Notes under the pieces: generated by a model
Told to the model about the DNA's origin: nothing
The model's database searches: none
The model's input: the letters and a program-made list of their open reading frames with translations, nothing else
Shown here: in pieces, positions 41,467 to 50,038 of the stretch
Numbering within the stretch: position 1 is the stretch's first letter
Layout of the letters: each line of letters starts with the position of its first letter
Program-made: the position numbers and the translations under genes
IMG/VR virus record: IMGVR_UViG_3300046543_000191
Location: 1 to 55,105 of that record
Strand: one strand, 5' to 3'
DNA length: 55,105 nucleotides
Origin: a virus

Positions 41467-41495
41467 AAAGGCCCTTCTTGTGGGGCCTTTTTTTA
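41467..41495 (+). terminator. Rho-independent terminator between baseplate and fibre genes
   Basis: Arms AAAGGCCC and GGGCCTTT form an 8-bp stem around TTCTTGTG, followed by a T-run. It ends 14 bases before the fibre ATG and may lower fibre expression relative to the baseplate. Confidence 0.8.
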
Positions 41496-41509
41496 TTGGG
41501 CACCTTTTT

Positions 41510-42598
41510 ATGCAGTACAGTCAACCATACGATCAGACATCCAATCCGAATGCGCCCTACGTTAACGGCAACCCATCGTCGGGGATTCAAGGATCTATCA
41601 TACCGGCCGGCGCTGTCGAATATCCGCAGCGCGAACTTATTGCGCTCATCCAGGCGGCCGGCCTCACTCCAAGCAATAGCGATTTGTCTCAGGTAGCGAA
41701 GGCGGTCCAATCCGGTCAGCTCAACTTTGCCGTTGCGGGCGGTACGGCGAATGAGCTGACGGCAAGCTTCACGCCCGCCGTAACGGCGCTCGAAGCCGGC
41801 ATGAGCTTTCTGATTGAGGCTGCGACCTTGAATACCGATGCAGCGACGCTCAATGTCGACGGTATCGGCAATAAAAGCATCGTGAAAAACGGCAGCCTCC
41901 CTCTCGATCCTGGTGATCTGAATGGCTTGGTAGCTCTGGGCTATGACGGCACAAACTTTAAGCTTTTGACGTCGCCAAAGTCAGGCTTCAGCAAGAGGCA
42001 GATTTTTACGGCTTCCGGAACCTTCACGCCTCCTACTGGCGTCACCAAGGCCAAAGTCTCTGTCTGGGGTGCTGGCGGCGGCAGTGGCGGCACATTCGCT
42101 AGCGGGTCCGGCTCGCAAGGCGGAGGCGGCGGTGGTTTTGCTCAAGGCATTGTCGCCGTAACGCCTGGTGTTGGTGTCGCGGTTACGATCGGTGCTGGTG
42201 GCGCTGCTGGCGTTGCCTCTTCCACGCCTACCGCAGGCGGCAACGGCGGGACATCGTCCTTCGGAGCCTTGCTCTCAGCCACGGGCGGTGCAGGCGGAAT
42301 CGCGGCAAATGCCGTCGTGGTTTCGAACGTTGTCGCCGTAGGCGGGGCGGGATCTGGTGGCGATCTACAGGTCTCGGGCTGCACTTCAGATGCAGCCTAT
42401 CTGGCTGCAGGCACAAACAATGTCGTTATTGGCAAGGGTGGTGCATCGTTCGGTGGAATGGCCGCGCATGTCGGACTTTCCTCTGGGTCAAGCTCAATGG
42501 GCGTTACCGGCATATTCCCCGGCGGCGGCGCATCTGGCAGCGGTAACCAGGCGAACGGTGCGGCCGGCGCAGGCGGCCTTGTCATTGTCGAATATTAG
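41510..42598 (+). CDS. Tail fibre with glycine-rich adhesin domain
   Basis: 362 residues from ATG at 41510. The N-terminal third ([40 protein letters not shown]) is a fibre shaft; [20 protein letters not shown] begins a glycine-rich domain with polyglycine loops ([26 protein letters not shown]) like the receptor-binding tips of Mu-like and T-even adhesins. It determines host binding. A DUF4376-type chaperone follows. Confidence 0.8.
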   Translation: MQYSQPYDQTSNPNAPYVNGNPSSGIQGSIIPAGAVEYPQRELIALIQAAGLTPSNSDLSQVAKAVQSGQLNFAVAGGTANELTASFTPAVTALEAGMSFLIEAATLNTDAATLNVDGIGNKSIVKNGSLPLDPGDLNGLVALGYDGTNFKLLTSPKSGFSKRQIFTASGTFTPPTGVTKAKVSVWGAGGGSGGTFASGSGSQGGGGGGFAQGIVAVTPGVGVAVTIGAGGAAGVASSTPTAGGNGGTSSFGALLSATGGAGGIAANAVVVSNVVAVGGAGSGGDLQVSGCTSDAAYLAAGTNNVVIGKGGASFGGMAAHVGLSSGSSSMGVTGIFPGGGASGSGNQANGAAGAGGLVIVEY

Positions 42599-42609
42599 GG
42601 AACTGACCG

Positions 42610-43152
42610 ATGAATAATTTCGCACGCGTCATCAATGGGACGGTATTCGAAATCATCCAATTTCCGGATGGCGTAACGCCTGCGCAGGCATTGCCAGCGT
42701 CTCTGGCCGCAGATTGCTATCCCTGCGCAAATGATGTTGGTCAGGGGTGGACTTATTCCAAGGGAAACTTTGCCCCTCCCGCAGTCAGCATTCCATCCGT
42801 GGCAGATCTGACCGCTTATACAGCGACCAAACGTTATTCCCTCGAGACCGGTGGCTTTACCTACGGTGGCCACCCGATCTCGACCGACCGCGATAGCCAG
42901 AGCAAGATCGGCAATGTCGCCCTGGCGGCAAACATCATCGGCTCATCCTTCTCGACCGACTGGAAATGCTCCGACGGAACCTTCGTCACCATGGGGCAGG
43001 CTGACGCGATCGCGATGGCGACCGCCGTCATGACCTTCATCAGCGCCTGTTTCGGCGTTGAGGGATCCGTGACGGCTGCGATAGCGGCCGGGACCATCAC
43101 CACGATCGCCGAGATCGATGCGGCTGGTTGGCCATCCTCTGTGCTGTCATAA
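42610..43152 (+). CDS. Tail fibre assembly protein (DUF4376-like)
   Basis: 180 residues. The C-terminal ETGGFTYGGHPISTDRDSQS then KIGNVALAANI and WKCSDGTFVTMGQADAIAMA is the DUF4376 pattern of fibre-assembly chaperones. It lies immediately after the fibre. Confidence 0.8.
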   Translation: MNNFARVINGTVFEIIQFPDGVTPAQALPASLAADCYPCANDVGQGWTYSKGNFAPPAVSIPSVADLTAYTATKRYSLETGGFTYGGHPISTDRDSQSKIGNVALAANIIGSSFSTDWKCSDGTFVTMGQADAIAMATAVMTFISACFGVEGSVTAAIAAGTITTIAEIDAAGWPSSVLS

Positions 43153-43162
43153 GGAGCGATGA

Positions 43163-43432
43163 GTGATGGCGGACGAGCTAAATACAAAGAAGCTCATCGA
43201 TTACTTCCTGTCACCAGATATCGATGGGACACCTCTGCTGGCGGCGCTGATCTCGCTTGGCCTCGCATCCGCGGTCCAGGGCAGCAAGGCCGATACCGCC
43301 GTGCAGCCAGGGGCACCGCTCCTTGAGGCGCTGGACGCTATCGGAGCGCTCTTTCCGACGACGCCCGGCCCATCCGGATATCCGAGATTCTTTCTGAATG
43401 GCGGCGTCGTCATGTTTGGCGAAGAAGAATAG
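43163..43432 (+). CDS. Small structural-region protein, 89 aa
   Basis: GTG at 43163 or ATG at 43166, both suitably placed after AAGGAG. LIDYFLSPDIDGTPLLAALI and a Pro/Gly-rich end (FPTTPGPSGYPRFFLNGGVV) do not match a known family. It lies between the fibre chaperone and a secreted fibre-like protein and may belong to the fibre tip. Confidence 0.6.
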   Translation: MMADELNTKKLIDYFLSPDIDGTPLLAALISLGLASAVQGSKADTAVQPGAPLLEALDAIGALFPTTPGPSGYPRFFLNGGVVMFGEEE

Positions 43433-43441
43433 GATTTTTCC

Positions 43442-44671
43442 ATGAGATTTCTCAGGTATTTGGTCGCCGCTGCCTTGCTGCTGGCGCCCCTGTCGCCGGC
43501 TGCTGCGGACGGAGTTGGTAACCCCAGTTTCAAGACGATCAACGGCAAAGAGATTCCGAGCGGTGCGTTCGTCGGCACAACCGACACCCAGACGCTGACA
43601 AACAAGACGCTTACAAGCCCAACTATTACCGGTTCGCCGACGGTGACGGGTACGATGAATGCAGCTTCGGGTATTGCTACGGGCCCCTGGTCCTTTATCT
43701 CTGGTGCATTTGGGACTGCCAACGGTCCAGCATGGGCAACCTATTCGACTATTTTCGATGCGAATAAATTCGACGTTGGCGGATTTCCTACAGCTTATGA
43801 ATTTGGCGGGAATGCCACAGGTATTCCCGCAGCTTTCGTCGGGTCTATTAATATTCCCGCTACATCGGCAGCCGGGAATGCTGGTTTTGGCTTGGCTGGA
43901 TACGGCATGTCATCTAGTACAACTCAGGGTGCCGTTGGAACATTCGGGTTTGGCGGACCAGCGGCAAATGGCGTCTCTGCATGGGGTGGCAATTTTGTTG
44001 TACAAAATTGTCCCATTGCCGCCGCATGCGCTACCAATACCGGTTATACCAATAACGTTCTTTATGGCGTTGAAATTAATGTAAATATCCTGAAAAATGC
44101 AGGCGTTGCTCCGAACACGCCATTGCGCGGTATTTATATTGTCGGAGGAAGCGAAGTCGCTCCATCATCGGGTGTAAATTATGCGATCGATATTGATAGT
44201 CTCGGCGTTACTCAATCCCCGCATTTAAAATGGGCGTCTGCCATTCGTACCGAGGATGGATCAACCAATACCGCATTTACCGTTGGCACTACGGGAACTG
44301 GAAATAGTGTCGGATCACAATCGATCCTATTCAATTCCAGGGATAGCGGTGGAGCGTCCAACGTAGCGTCAATGCAGACCGATCCAGGCGGCGATTTGAT
44401 AATTTCCTCTGGTAATGCCGGTATTATTTCATTGCAATCTGGCGCTACTACTCTTGCAACACTTAGTACAACCGCCTTTAAACCAGCAGCGCCAGTGCAG
44501 CCTATAGGTTATGTAATAGCCAGTTTGCCGGGATGTACTTCTGGCAATCAAGGGATGATGACATTTGTCACCAACGGCACATCGCCGACATTTCTTGGCG
44601 CGGTGGCTACGACGGGAACAACGGTAGCTCCTGTTTTCTGCGATGGTTCAGGAACATGGAAATATTTCTGA
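43442..44671 (+). CDS. Fibre-like protein with Sec signal peptide, 409 aa
   Basis: The N-terminus MRFLRYLVAAALLLAPLSPA then AAD is a clear signal peptide with an AxA site. It is followed by TDTQTLTNKTLTSPTITGSP, a repeat usual in phage tail fibre shafts, then beta-rich sequence with GFGLAGYGMSSSTTQGAVGT. Codons are more A/T-rich than upstream genes. Export would be odd for a virion fibre; it may be a secreted surface protein or a recently fused gene. Confidence 0.7.
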   Translation: MRFLRYLVAAALLLAPLSPAAADGVGNPSFKTINGKEIPSGAFVGTTDTQTLTNKTLTSPTITGSPTVTGTMNAASGIATGPWSFISGAFGTANGPAWATYSTIFDANKFDVGGFPTAYEFGGNATGIPAAFVGSINIPATSAAGNAGFGLAGYGMSSSTTQGAVGTFGFGGPAANGVSAWGGNFVVQNCPIAAACATNTGYTNNVLYGVEINVNILKNAGVAPNTPLRGIYIVGGSEVAPSSGVNYAIDIDSLGVTQSPHLKWASAIRTEDGSTNTAFTVGTTGTGNSVGSQSILFNSRDSGGASNVASMQTDPGGDLIISSGNAGIISLQSGATTLATLSTTAFKPAAPVQPIGYVIASLPGCTSGNQGMMTFVTNGTSPTFLGAVATTGTTVAPVFCDGSGTWKYF

Positions 44672-44702
44672 AGCTTCGGGCACCTTTCCCATTGGAGTCG
44701 CT

Positions 44703-45137
44703 ATGAGACGAGTACGCCTCTTCACCGCGATCATGGGCATAGCAACCCTCGTCAGCCTCGCTCCAGCGCGCAGCGAGACGATTATTGATCTGTCTCCAAT
44801 GAAATGCTCAGATGATGGGGGAATGTTGTCGTATACACATTCGAGCATCGCGATAGAAGTTGCTTATGCCAGCAGTCAGGCCGGTTCGGCATTCCTATTC
44901 TTAGATGATATCAATTGCAAAATGCACACCAGAAACAGGTATGCAGCAGAGATCGATGGGAATGGATCTGTGCAGGCGCAGATCGCCATGGACGGCAAAA
45001 TCACCGTTTCCAACGGCTATCCAAGGGCATGGGCGAAGCTTGTCTATGGCGCACTTCTCTGGCTCGCCGATGGCTACACAATTTTCGATGAGAACGGCAA
45101 GCCGGTAGTGCTGCCGAAGGTCGCAGACCTCCACTAG
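44703..45137 (+). CDS. Secreted hypothetical protein, 144 aa
   Basis: ATG at 44703 follows TTGGAGTCGCT. A signal peptide (MRRVRLFTAIMGIATLVSLA then PARS) precedes a small mixed domain with two Cys (MKCSDDGG; DDINCKMHT) that could form a disulphide in the periplasm. The family is not recognised. It lies between fibres and lysis genes and is probably a host-surface-modifying accessory gene. Confidence 0.65.
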   Translation: MRRVRLFTAIMGIATLVSLAPARSETIIDLSPMKCSDDGGMLSYTHSSIAIEVAYASSQAGSAFLFLDDINCKMHTRNRYAAEIDGNGSVQAQIAMDGKITVSNGYPRAWAKLVYGALLWLADGYTIFDENGKPVVLPKVADLH

Positions 45138-45157
45138 CGCAAATTTCATTCAACTAT

Positions 45158-45181
45158 AGGCGTCCTCCGGGGCGCCTTTTC
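45158..45181 (+). terminator. Rho-independent terminator before the lysis genes
   Basis: Arms AGGCG and CGCCT with a GC-rich interior are followed by TTTTCTATT. It separates the fibre region from the endolysin. Confidence 0.65.
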
Positions 45182-45195
45182 TATTGGAGCCTACA

Positions 45196-45828
45196 ATGGA
45201 CCACGCGAAATTCTTCGACGCGGTGCGCACGTCGCTGTTTAGCGGGCGGCTGTCGACAAACCAGGTCAATGGCATGGAAGCCATTCTGACGGAATGGGAG
45301 GCCAAGCCCTTTGATAGCCGCTGGCTCGCCTATATGCTCGCCACCGTTTTTCACGAGGCGGACAACACCATGTGCGCCATATCGGAAAACCTGAACTATT
45401 CGGCCGCCGGGCTGCGCGCTACCTTCCCGAAGTATTTCACGGGCACGCAGGCAGCATCCTATGCCCGTCAGCCGCAGCGCATCGCGAACCGGGCTTATGC
45501 GAACCGCATGGGTAACGGCAACGAGGCCAGTGGTGACGGCTGGCGCTATCGCGGGCGTGGCCTGGTGCAGATCACCGGCCATGACAACTACGCTAAATAC
45601 GGCATCGCCGACGATCCAGATAAAGCGCTCGACCCCATCAAGGCCGTCGAGATCCTGTTCGATGGCATGACCAACGGTCGCTTCACCGGCAAGAAGCTGT
45701 CTGACTTTTTCAGCGCCACGACAACCAATTGGGTCGGCGCGCGCGGGATCATCAATGGCTCTGACCGGGCAGCCGATATCGCCGGCTACGCCAAGAAGTT
45801 CCTCTCAGCGATCGAAGGGGCGTCGTAA
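45196..45828 (+). CDS. Endolysin, glycoside hydrolase 19 (chitinase-like) family
   Basis: 210 residues from ATG at 45196 (ATTGGAGCCTACA upstream). AYMLATVFHEADNTMCAISE carries the catalytic Glu, and GDGWRYRGRGLVQITGHDNY then AKYGIADDPDKAL is the family signature. It lacks a signal peptide, so it needs the holin at 45828 to reach the peptidoglycan. Confidence 0.9.
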   Translation: MDHAKFFDAVRTSLFSGRLSTNQVNGMEAILTEWEAKPFDSRWLAYMLATVFHEADNTMCAISENLNYSAAGLRATFPKYFTGTQAASYARQPQRIANRAYANRMGNGNEASGDGWRYRGRGLVQITGHDNYAKYGIADDPDKALDPIKAVEILFDGMTNGRFTGKKLSDFFSATTTNWVGARGIINGSDRAADIAGYAKKFLSAIEGAS

Positions 45829-46124
45829 TGGCAGAGCCAGGAATGATTTCCAAATTCTTCATGGACCATAAGGCGTCGGGAGATTGGGCGGCTCGGCGCC
45901 GTATCATCTTCATCGCTTTGATTTGGTCCGGCGTTGCCATGAGCGCGATTACCGGCTGGGCAATGTTCCATGTCCAGACCAATCCGCTGCTCGACACCGC
46001 CTTCATCAACCTCAACGGTCTCATCGGGCTGATCTTTGCCTCCTACGTCTTCGGCTCGATCGCTGACGACAAGAACAAGGCCAAGCAGACTGGCGGCCCC
46101 GAAAACGTAAGTCCGTCGACATGA
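45828..46124 (+). CDS. Holin-like two-pass membrane protein, 98 aa
   Basis: Hydrophobic segments at about residues 25-47 (IIFIALIWSGVAMSAITGWA) and 58-80 (NLNGLIGLIFASYVFGSIAD) with charged ends. It starts one base inside the endolysin stop (TAATG). Size, topology and position fit a class II holin. Confidence 0.75.
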   Translation: MAEPGMISKFFMDHKASGDWAARRRIIFIALIWSGVAMSAITGWAMFHVQTNPLLDTAFINLNGLIGLIFASYVFGSIADDKNKAKQTGGPENVSPST

Positions 46125-46492
46125 TCGCTTTTCTCAGCACAAGCACAGGGCGCTGGATAACCGGCGCCCTCGTGGCCATCTTGGCGCTTGCCGGCGTCTA
46201 TCTATTCGCCGACCACCGCGGCTATCAGCGGGCCGCCACGGCCTACACAGCCACCATTGCCACCATGAAGGCGGACGCCGCCACGGCGCGCGCCGACGAG
46301 ATCGAGCGTCAGAGCGCGGTTAACGACGCCGCCAAGGCTGCGGAAGCGCGAAGCATCGCGCAGATGCAGGCCGACAACAACACCCTTCAAACCCAAATCG
46401 AGGAATTGCAGCGTGAAGCTAGCCAAGATCCTGACGCTGGCCGCGCTGCTCTTGGCGCTTCCAGCGTGCTCCGCATCAACAAAATACGTTAG
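46121..46492 (+). CDS. Inner-membrane spanin (Rz-like)
   Basis: 123 residues. One N-terminal membrane segment (GALVAILALAGVYLFADHRG) and a long coiled coil (ADEIERQSAVNDAAKAAEAR) fit an i-spanin. It overlaps the holin by ATGA and carries the o-spanin gene inside its 3' end in another frame. Confidence 0.88.
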   Translation: MIAFLSTSTGRWITGALVAILALAGVYLFADHRGYQRAATAYTATIATMKADAATARADEIERQSAVNDAAKAAEARSIAQMQADNNTLQTQIEELQREASQDPDAGRAALGASSVLRINKIR

Positions 46493-46706
46493 TCCGCCGC
46501 CGCCGCCTTCGCTAGCCGCCCCGGACTCCGCGCTCACCAAAGATTGCGCGCAGCCCGTCGACGTCGGTTCGGCCGCACTGGCCCAAAGCCAGACCGAAAG
46601 CCTTTGGATCAAAGACCGCAAGGCGCTTATCGATTGCCGGCGCAGCAAGGCCGCGCTTCGTGATTTTTATGCGGAGCGAGACCGCGGACTGGCAGCTAAG
46701 AAATGA
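46413..46706 (+). CDS. Outer-membrane spanin lipoprotein (Rz1-like)
   Basis: 97 residues. Lipoprotein signal MKLAKILTLAALLLALPACS with lipobox LPAC, then a proline run (VSPPPPPS). It starts within the i-spanin gene in a different frame, the classic overlapping Rz/Rz1 layout. The two proteins fuse inner and outer membranes in the last step of lysis. Confidence 0.9.
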   Translation: MKLAKILTLAALLLALPACSASTKYVSPPPPPSLAAPDSALTKDCAQPVDVGSAALAQSQTESLWIKDRKALIDCRRSKAALRDFYAERDRGLAAKK

Positions 46707-47017
46707 CGGCGGAGGACATCATGAAAGTGGTGTTGTTCTTCCTCACGGTTGCCGGCAGCGGCTGGGCCATCTGGTGGAAGATCGACGCCAAGGTCGAGAA
46801 GGTGAAAACCGAGACAACTGCGCTCCGCGATGATCTGGCTGAGCACAAGCTCCACACCGCAGAGAAGTACATCACCAAAGAGGGACTCCGCGAAACGACC
46901 GAGCAGATCATGGGTGGCATTGGCGGTCTGAAAACAGCCATTGACAACATGACCCTTCGCGTCGATCGCGTAGTCGAGAATCAGAACAAGCCTCAGCGCT
47001 CGACGCGATCGAGCTAA
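46703..47017 (+). CDS. Membrane-anchored coiled-coil protein, 104 aa
   Basis: ATGA overlap with the o-spanin; ATG at 46721 is an alternative start. MKVVLFFLTVAGSGWAIWWK is a membrane anchor, followed by a coiled coil (KVEKVKTETTALRDDLAEHK; NMTLRVDRVVENQ). It could be a second holin component or an exclusion protein. It ends before a strong terminator. Confidence 0.7.
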   Translation: MTAEDIMKVVLFFLTVAGSGWAIWWKIDAKVEKVKTETTALRDDLAEHKLHTAEKYITKEGLRETTEQIMGGIGGLKTAIDNMTLRVDRVVENQNKPQRSTRSS

Positions 47018-47018
47018 C

Positions 47019-47056
47019 AAAAGCCCCTATCCTTTACCGGGTAGGGGCTTTTTTTC
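47019..47056. terminator. Strong bidirectional terminator ending the late operon
   Basis: AAAAGCCCCTA (47019-47029) pairs with TAGGGGCTTTT (47042-47052), with further pairing inside, and T-runs lie on both strands. It ends the late rightward transcript and the leftward gene at 47065. Confidence 0.85.
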
Positions 47057-47064
47057 GTTCGTGC

Positions 47065-47370
47065 TCAATCTTGCACTGAGCGTCTCTCACCTCTGCGAAT
47101 ATTCTCATAGACCATTTCGACGCGGCAAGCGGCATACGTGACGTCGATCTCGTAACCTGCAGTTGGCCAATTCATTTTGCATTCGCCTTCAGTGTGAACG
47201 ATCCAAAACCATTTTTCCTTGGTCCACGCTTCGTCGATTTGGAAAATACGACCGATCTGTCTATCGCCGTCGAAACCGACGAAATCCGTTCCTGGCTTCT
47301 CAATCCAGCTGTGCCGCCATCTGTATCTCGGCTTGCTGCCAGGGATGATCGATTCCCAAAGCTTCCACAT
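47065..47370 (-). CDS. Hypothetical Trp-rich protein, 101 aa (leftward)
   Basis: ATG at 47370 follows GTGAGGTGCGTT. The product is unusually rich in Trp and Tyr (MWKLWESIIP, YRWRHSWIEK, EAWTKEKWFWIVHTEGE) and basic at the end. On the minus strand TTGACT (47421-47416) with AAATAT 17 bases on could be its promoter. It diverges from the operator-controlled unit at 47507 and lies between two terminated blocks, so it is a likely separately expressed accessory gene. No family recognised. Confidence 0.65.
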   Translation of the reverse strand: MWKLWESIIPGSKPRYRWRHSWIEKPGTDFVGFDGDRQIGRIFQIDEAWTKEKWFWIVHTEGECKMNWPTAGYEIDVTYAACRVEMVYENIRRGERRSVQD

Positions 47371-47434
47371 AACGCACCTCACTGACGGAATATTTGTTCC
47401 TTTTTTGTTCTCAGTCAAGTGCCGGATGCGTTTC

Positions 47435-47461
47435 TTGACAAATTTGTAAGTTTACAACAAC
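47435..47461 (+). promoter_or_regulatory. ACAAATTTGT operator element, copy 4
   Basis: TTGACAAATTTGTAAG, then TTTACAACAAC, matching copies 2 and 3 except near the end. It opens the rightward unit 47507-51113 and may also affect the divergent gene at 47370. Confidence 0.7.
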
Positions 47462-47506
47462 GTCGCATCATTCTTTGTATCCGATGCGACTTAACTAGGA
47501 GGCGGA

Positions 47507-48778
47507 ATGCCAACACCACTACTTTCAGACGAACTCGCCAAGGAAGCCGCTGACGCATTCATCGCGCTTGGAGAGAAGACGGCGGCGGCAGTGCTGCTCG
47601 GCATTCCGAGACAGACATTCTGCACGAGGCTGAAGAGAGCTGCCGAGCGCGGGATGCTTGGTCCGGCGGAGACGCTGCCTGGTTATGTCATGGCAAGCGT
47701 GTCGGAAAAAATAGGCGGCAAGTACGTAAAGCAAGTGAAGGCCCCCGGTCCTGTCTTTGAGATTCCTCCGACGCATGTCACCGGCAAGATTACTGTCAAC
47801 CGGGACGCGGACGGCCGGATCATTCAGGACTGGCTTCGCGTCGAGCCCGACAAGGTGGCGCAGCAAGCGGCGTTGCAGGCTGCTATTCAGGCCTTCAAAG
47901 ATGACCTGCCGCGCGCATCTCCTGTCGCAGCTCCATTGCATACCGTCGATGCCCTGCTTAACCAGTACACTATCACAGACCACCATCTCGGGGCGCTGGC
48001 GTGGAACGAAGAGACGGGCGCCGGTGACTATGACCTGCGCATCGGTGAGCAGTTGATTATCGATTGGTTCGCTGCGGCCATTGCGCAGTCACCGGCCGCC
48101 AAACGTGCCGTCTTTGCGCAGCTCGGCGACTTCCTTCACTATGATTCGTTCAAGAGCATAACGCCGGAGCACGGCCACCTTCTGGACAGCGATTCCCGTT
48201 ACCCTAAGATGGTTCGGGCGGCTATCCGCATTGTGCGCACAGTCATCCGCATGTTGCTTGAGAAGCATGAGCATCTTGACGTGATCATGTGCGACGCCAA
48301 CCATGACCCGGCCGGCGAGGTGTGGCTACGCGAGATGTTGGCGGCATTCTATGAAGAGGAGCCGCGCGTTAAAGTCGATACCAATCCAAGCACATACTCC
48401 GTCATCGAGCATGGCGACGTCTCGCTATTTTACCACCATGGGCACAGGCGCGGAACCAAGAACGTCGATTCCATCCTCGTCGGCAAATTCCGCAAGATCT
48501 ATGGTCGCACCAGCCTGAGTTATGCCCACACCGGCCATAAACACTCAGATGAACTGAAAACAACCGACCTCATGAAGGTGGAGCAGCACGAAACGCTGGC
48601 TGCGCCAGATGCCTACGGATCGAACTGGCTTTCTGGTCGATCTGCCAAGGTGATCACGTACCACAAGGAATTCGGTGAGGACGGTCGCGTCACACTGTCT
48701 GCAGCTCGAGTTATGGGCGCATCCAAGATGCGGGCCGAAAATGACAACACACCGGCTGAGCAGAAGAGGGCGGCATGA
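47507..48778 (+). CDS. HTH plus metallophosphoesterase protein, 423 aa
   Basis: ATG follows AGGAGGCGGA. Residues 1-55 are a Fis-type HTH (ALGEKTAAAVLLGIPRQTFC). The remainder is a calcineurin-like phosphoesterase: ITDHHLGALAW, QLGDFLHYDS, CDANHDPAGEVWL (a GNHD-type motif with CDANHD), YHHGHRRGTK and HTGHKH. Relatives are common in siphophages and myophages; substrate unknown, possibly DNA ends or cyclic nucleotides. The end AENDNTPAEQKRAA resembles an ssrA tag. Confidence 0.8.
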   Translation: MPTPLLSDELAKEAADAFIALGEKTAAAVLLGIPRQTFCTRLKRAAERGMLGPAETLPGYVMASVSEKIGGKYVKQVKAPGPVFEIPPTHVTGKITVNRDADGRIIQDWLRVEPDKVAQQAALQAAIQAFKDDLPRASPVAAPLHTVDALLNQYTITDHHLGALAWNEETGAGDYDLRIGEQLIIDWFAAAIAQSPAAKRAVFAQLGDFLHYDSFKSITPEHGHLLDSDSRYPKMVRAAIRIVRTVIRMLLEKHEHLDVIMCDANHDPAGEVWLREMLAAFYEEEPRVKVDTNPSTYSVIEHGDVSLFYHHGHRRGTKNVDSILVGKFRKIYGRTSLSYAHTGHKHSDELKTTDLMKVEQHETLAAPDAYGSNWLSGRSAKVITYHKEFGEDGRVTLSAARVMGASKMRAENDNTPAEQKRAA

Positions 48779-48808
48779 TCGAGCCGAGATAACCATAATC
48801 ACCACCCA

Positions 48809-48831
48809 GCCTCCGGTCACCAGCCGGCGGC
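48809..48831 (+). promoter_or_regulatory. Heptaloop hairpin (TCACCAG) before the gene at 48855
   Basis: Arms GCCTCCGG and CCGGCGGC (one mismatch) enclose TCACCAG, the same loop as at 6686. It is followed by TACCACGA and AGAGGAGAAGAC. Confidence 0.6.
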
Positions 48832-48854
48832 GGCTACCACGAAGAGGAGAAGAC

Positions 48855-49301
48855 ATGAGCAGAATTTACCTTGCGTCTAGTTGGCGCAACAAATACCAGC
48901 CAGACGCCGTCATCATGCTCCGTGCGGCTGGCCACGAGGTCTACGACTTCCGCAATCCACCAAATGGTGTGCCCGGGTTTGCGTGGTCTGAAATTGACCC
49001 TGACTGGCTCGGATGGAAAGCAGCGGAATATCGCGACCTTCTGACCACGCACCCGATCGCAGCGCGCGGCTATATGAACGATTTTCGCGGCATGGAATGG
49101 GCTGACACTTGTGTCCTTCTTCTGCCGTGTGGTCGGTCAGCCCATCTTGAGGGCGGATGGTTTGCCGGCCGAGGCAAGCGATTGATTATCTGGACACACG
49201 ATGGCGAAGAGCCGGAACTGATGGCCCTGATGGCGAATCATATTTGCACATCTGGCGAAGAGGTGCTTGCCGCTCTTGGCGCTGCGCAGGTGGCGGTATG
49301 A
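48855..49301 (+). CDS. Nucleoside 2-deoxyribosyltransferase-like protein, 148 aa
   Basis: ATG at 48855 follows GAGGAGAAGAC. MSRIYLASSWRNKYQPDAVI, MLRAAGHEVYDFRNP and ADTCVLLLPCGRSAHLEGGW are the signature of the deoxyribosyltransferase fold (DUF4406/YtoQ-like), which exchanges or hydrolyses nucleoside glycosidic bonds. With the HD hydrolase and dNMP kinase that follow, it suggests control of the nucleotide pool. A role against NAD-based host defence is possible but untested. Confidence 0.75.
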   Translation: MSRIYLASSWRNKYQPDAVIMLRAAGHEVYDFRNPPNGVPGFAWSEIDPDWLGWKAAEYRDLLTTHPIAARGYMNDFRGMEWADTCVLLLPCGRSAHLEGGWFAGRGKRLIIWTHDGEEPELMALMANHICTSGEEVLAALGAAQVAV

Positions 49302-50038
49302 CCCTTTATGGCGGAAGAATCCCAGACGAAGACGGAGTTATACCGTTTTCGCAGAAACAGTATAACGATCCACCCACGACATTTGGCGCACAGCGCACGA
49401 TGGTCGCTGCCAACGACAACATGCCACCCGATGAGAGCGGGCAGTCAGCCGGGTTTGCCGTTGGGCGCTATATCGGCCTCGATCGCCGCGAAGGCGACTT
49501 CATGGCCACTTACACCGGACGCAAATACTGGCCGTGCGATCCTCGGCCGGAAGAAGTTTTCATCGAGGACATCGCGCATTCTCTCAGCCTGCAGTGCCGC
49601 TACGCCGGCCATTGCATCCTGCATTACAGCGTCGCCGAACACAGCGTTCTTATAGCGCGCTGGCTACGTGCCAAGTACGGGCCGCTGACGGCGTTCTACG
49701 GTCTGCTGCACGACGCACCGGAGACGTATTGCGTTGATGTGCCGCGACCGCTCAAGCCGTGGCTGGCGAACTACAAGGAGATCGAGCAGCGGAACTGGCT
49801 GGCAATATCGCAGCGGTTCGGCCTGACGGCCGAGATCCCCGATATTGTCCATGAGGCCGATACGCGCATCATTGGCGACGAGCTCGTCAACATGCGGCCT
49901 ATGCCCTGGCACGCGAAGCACAATAAGCCGCTCGGCGTCAAGATTGGTTGCTGGTCGCCGCAGGACGCCGAGCAAGAATTCCTGTGGACGTTTGAAGCCC
50001 TAGCGCGCGACACGGAGCAGTCGAGGAGGGCGGCATGA
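49298..50038 (+). CDS. HD-domain nucleotidase (YfbR-like), 246 aa
   Basis: ATGA overlap with the previous gene. HCILHYSVAEHSVLIARWL (His and His of the first motif), FYGLLHDAPETYC (HD pair) and DTRIIGDEL (final Asp) define a YfbR-type HD fold that dephosphorylates dNMPs; DatZ, the dATPase of 2-aminoadenine phages, is a relative. No PurZ gene is present, so that base change is not indicated. AANDN occurs near residue 37 and the end is RRAA. Confidence 0.8.
   Translation: MTLYGGRIPDEDGVIPFSQKQYNDPPTTFGAQRTMVAANDNMPPDESGQSAGFAVGRYIGLDRREGDFMATYTGRKYWPCDPRPEEVFIEDIAHSLSLQCRYAGHCILHYSVAEHSVLIARWLRAKYGPLTAFYGLLHDAPETYCVDVPRPLKPWLANYKEIEQRNWLAISQRFGLTAEIPDIVHEADTRIIGDELVNMRPMPWHAKHNKPLGVKIGCWSPQDAEQEFLWTFEALARDTEQSRRAA

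Noticed and set aside
49298-50038. 2-aminoadenine (Z-genome) pathway
   Set aside because: An HD enzyme related to DatZ is present, but no PurZ (succinyl-transfer) or MazZ gene and no DpoZ polymerase are in the window.
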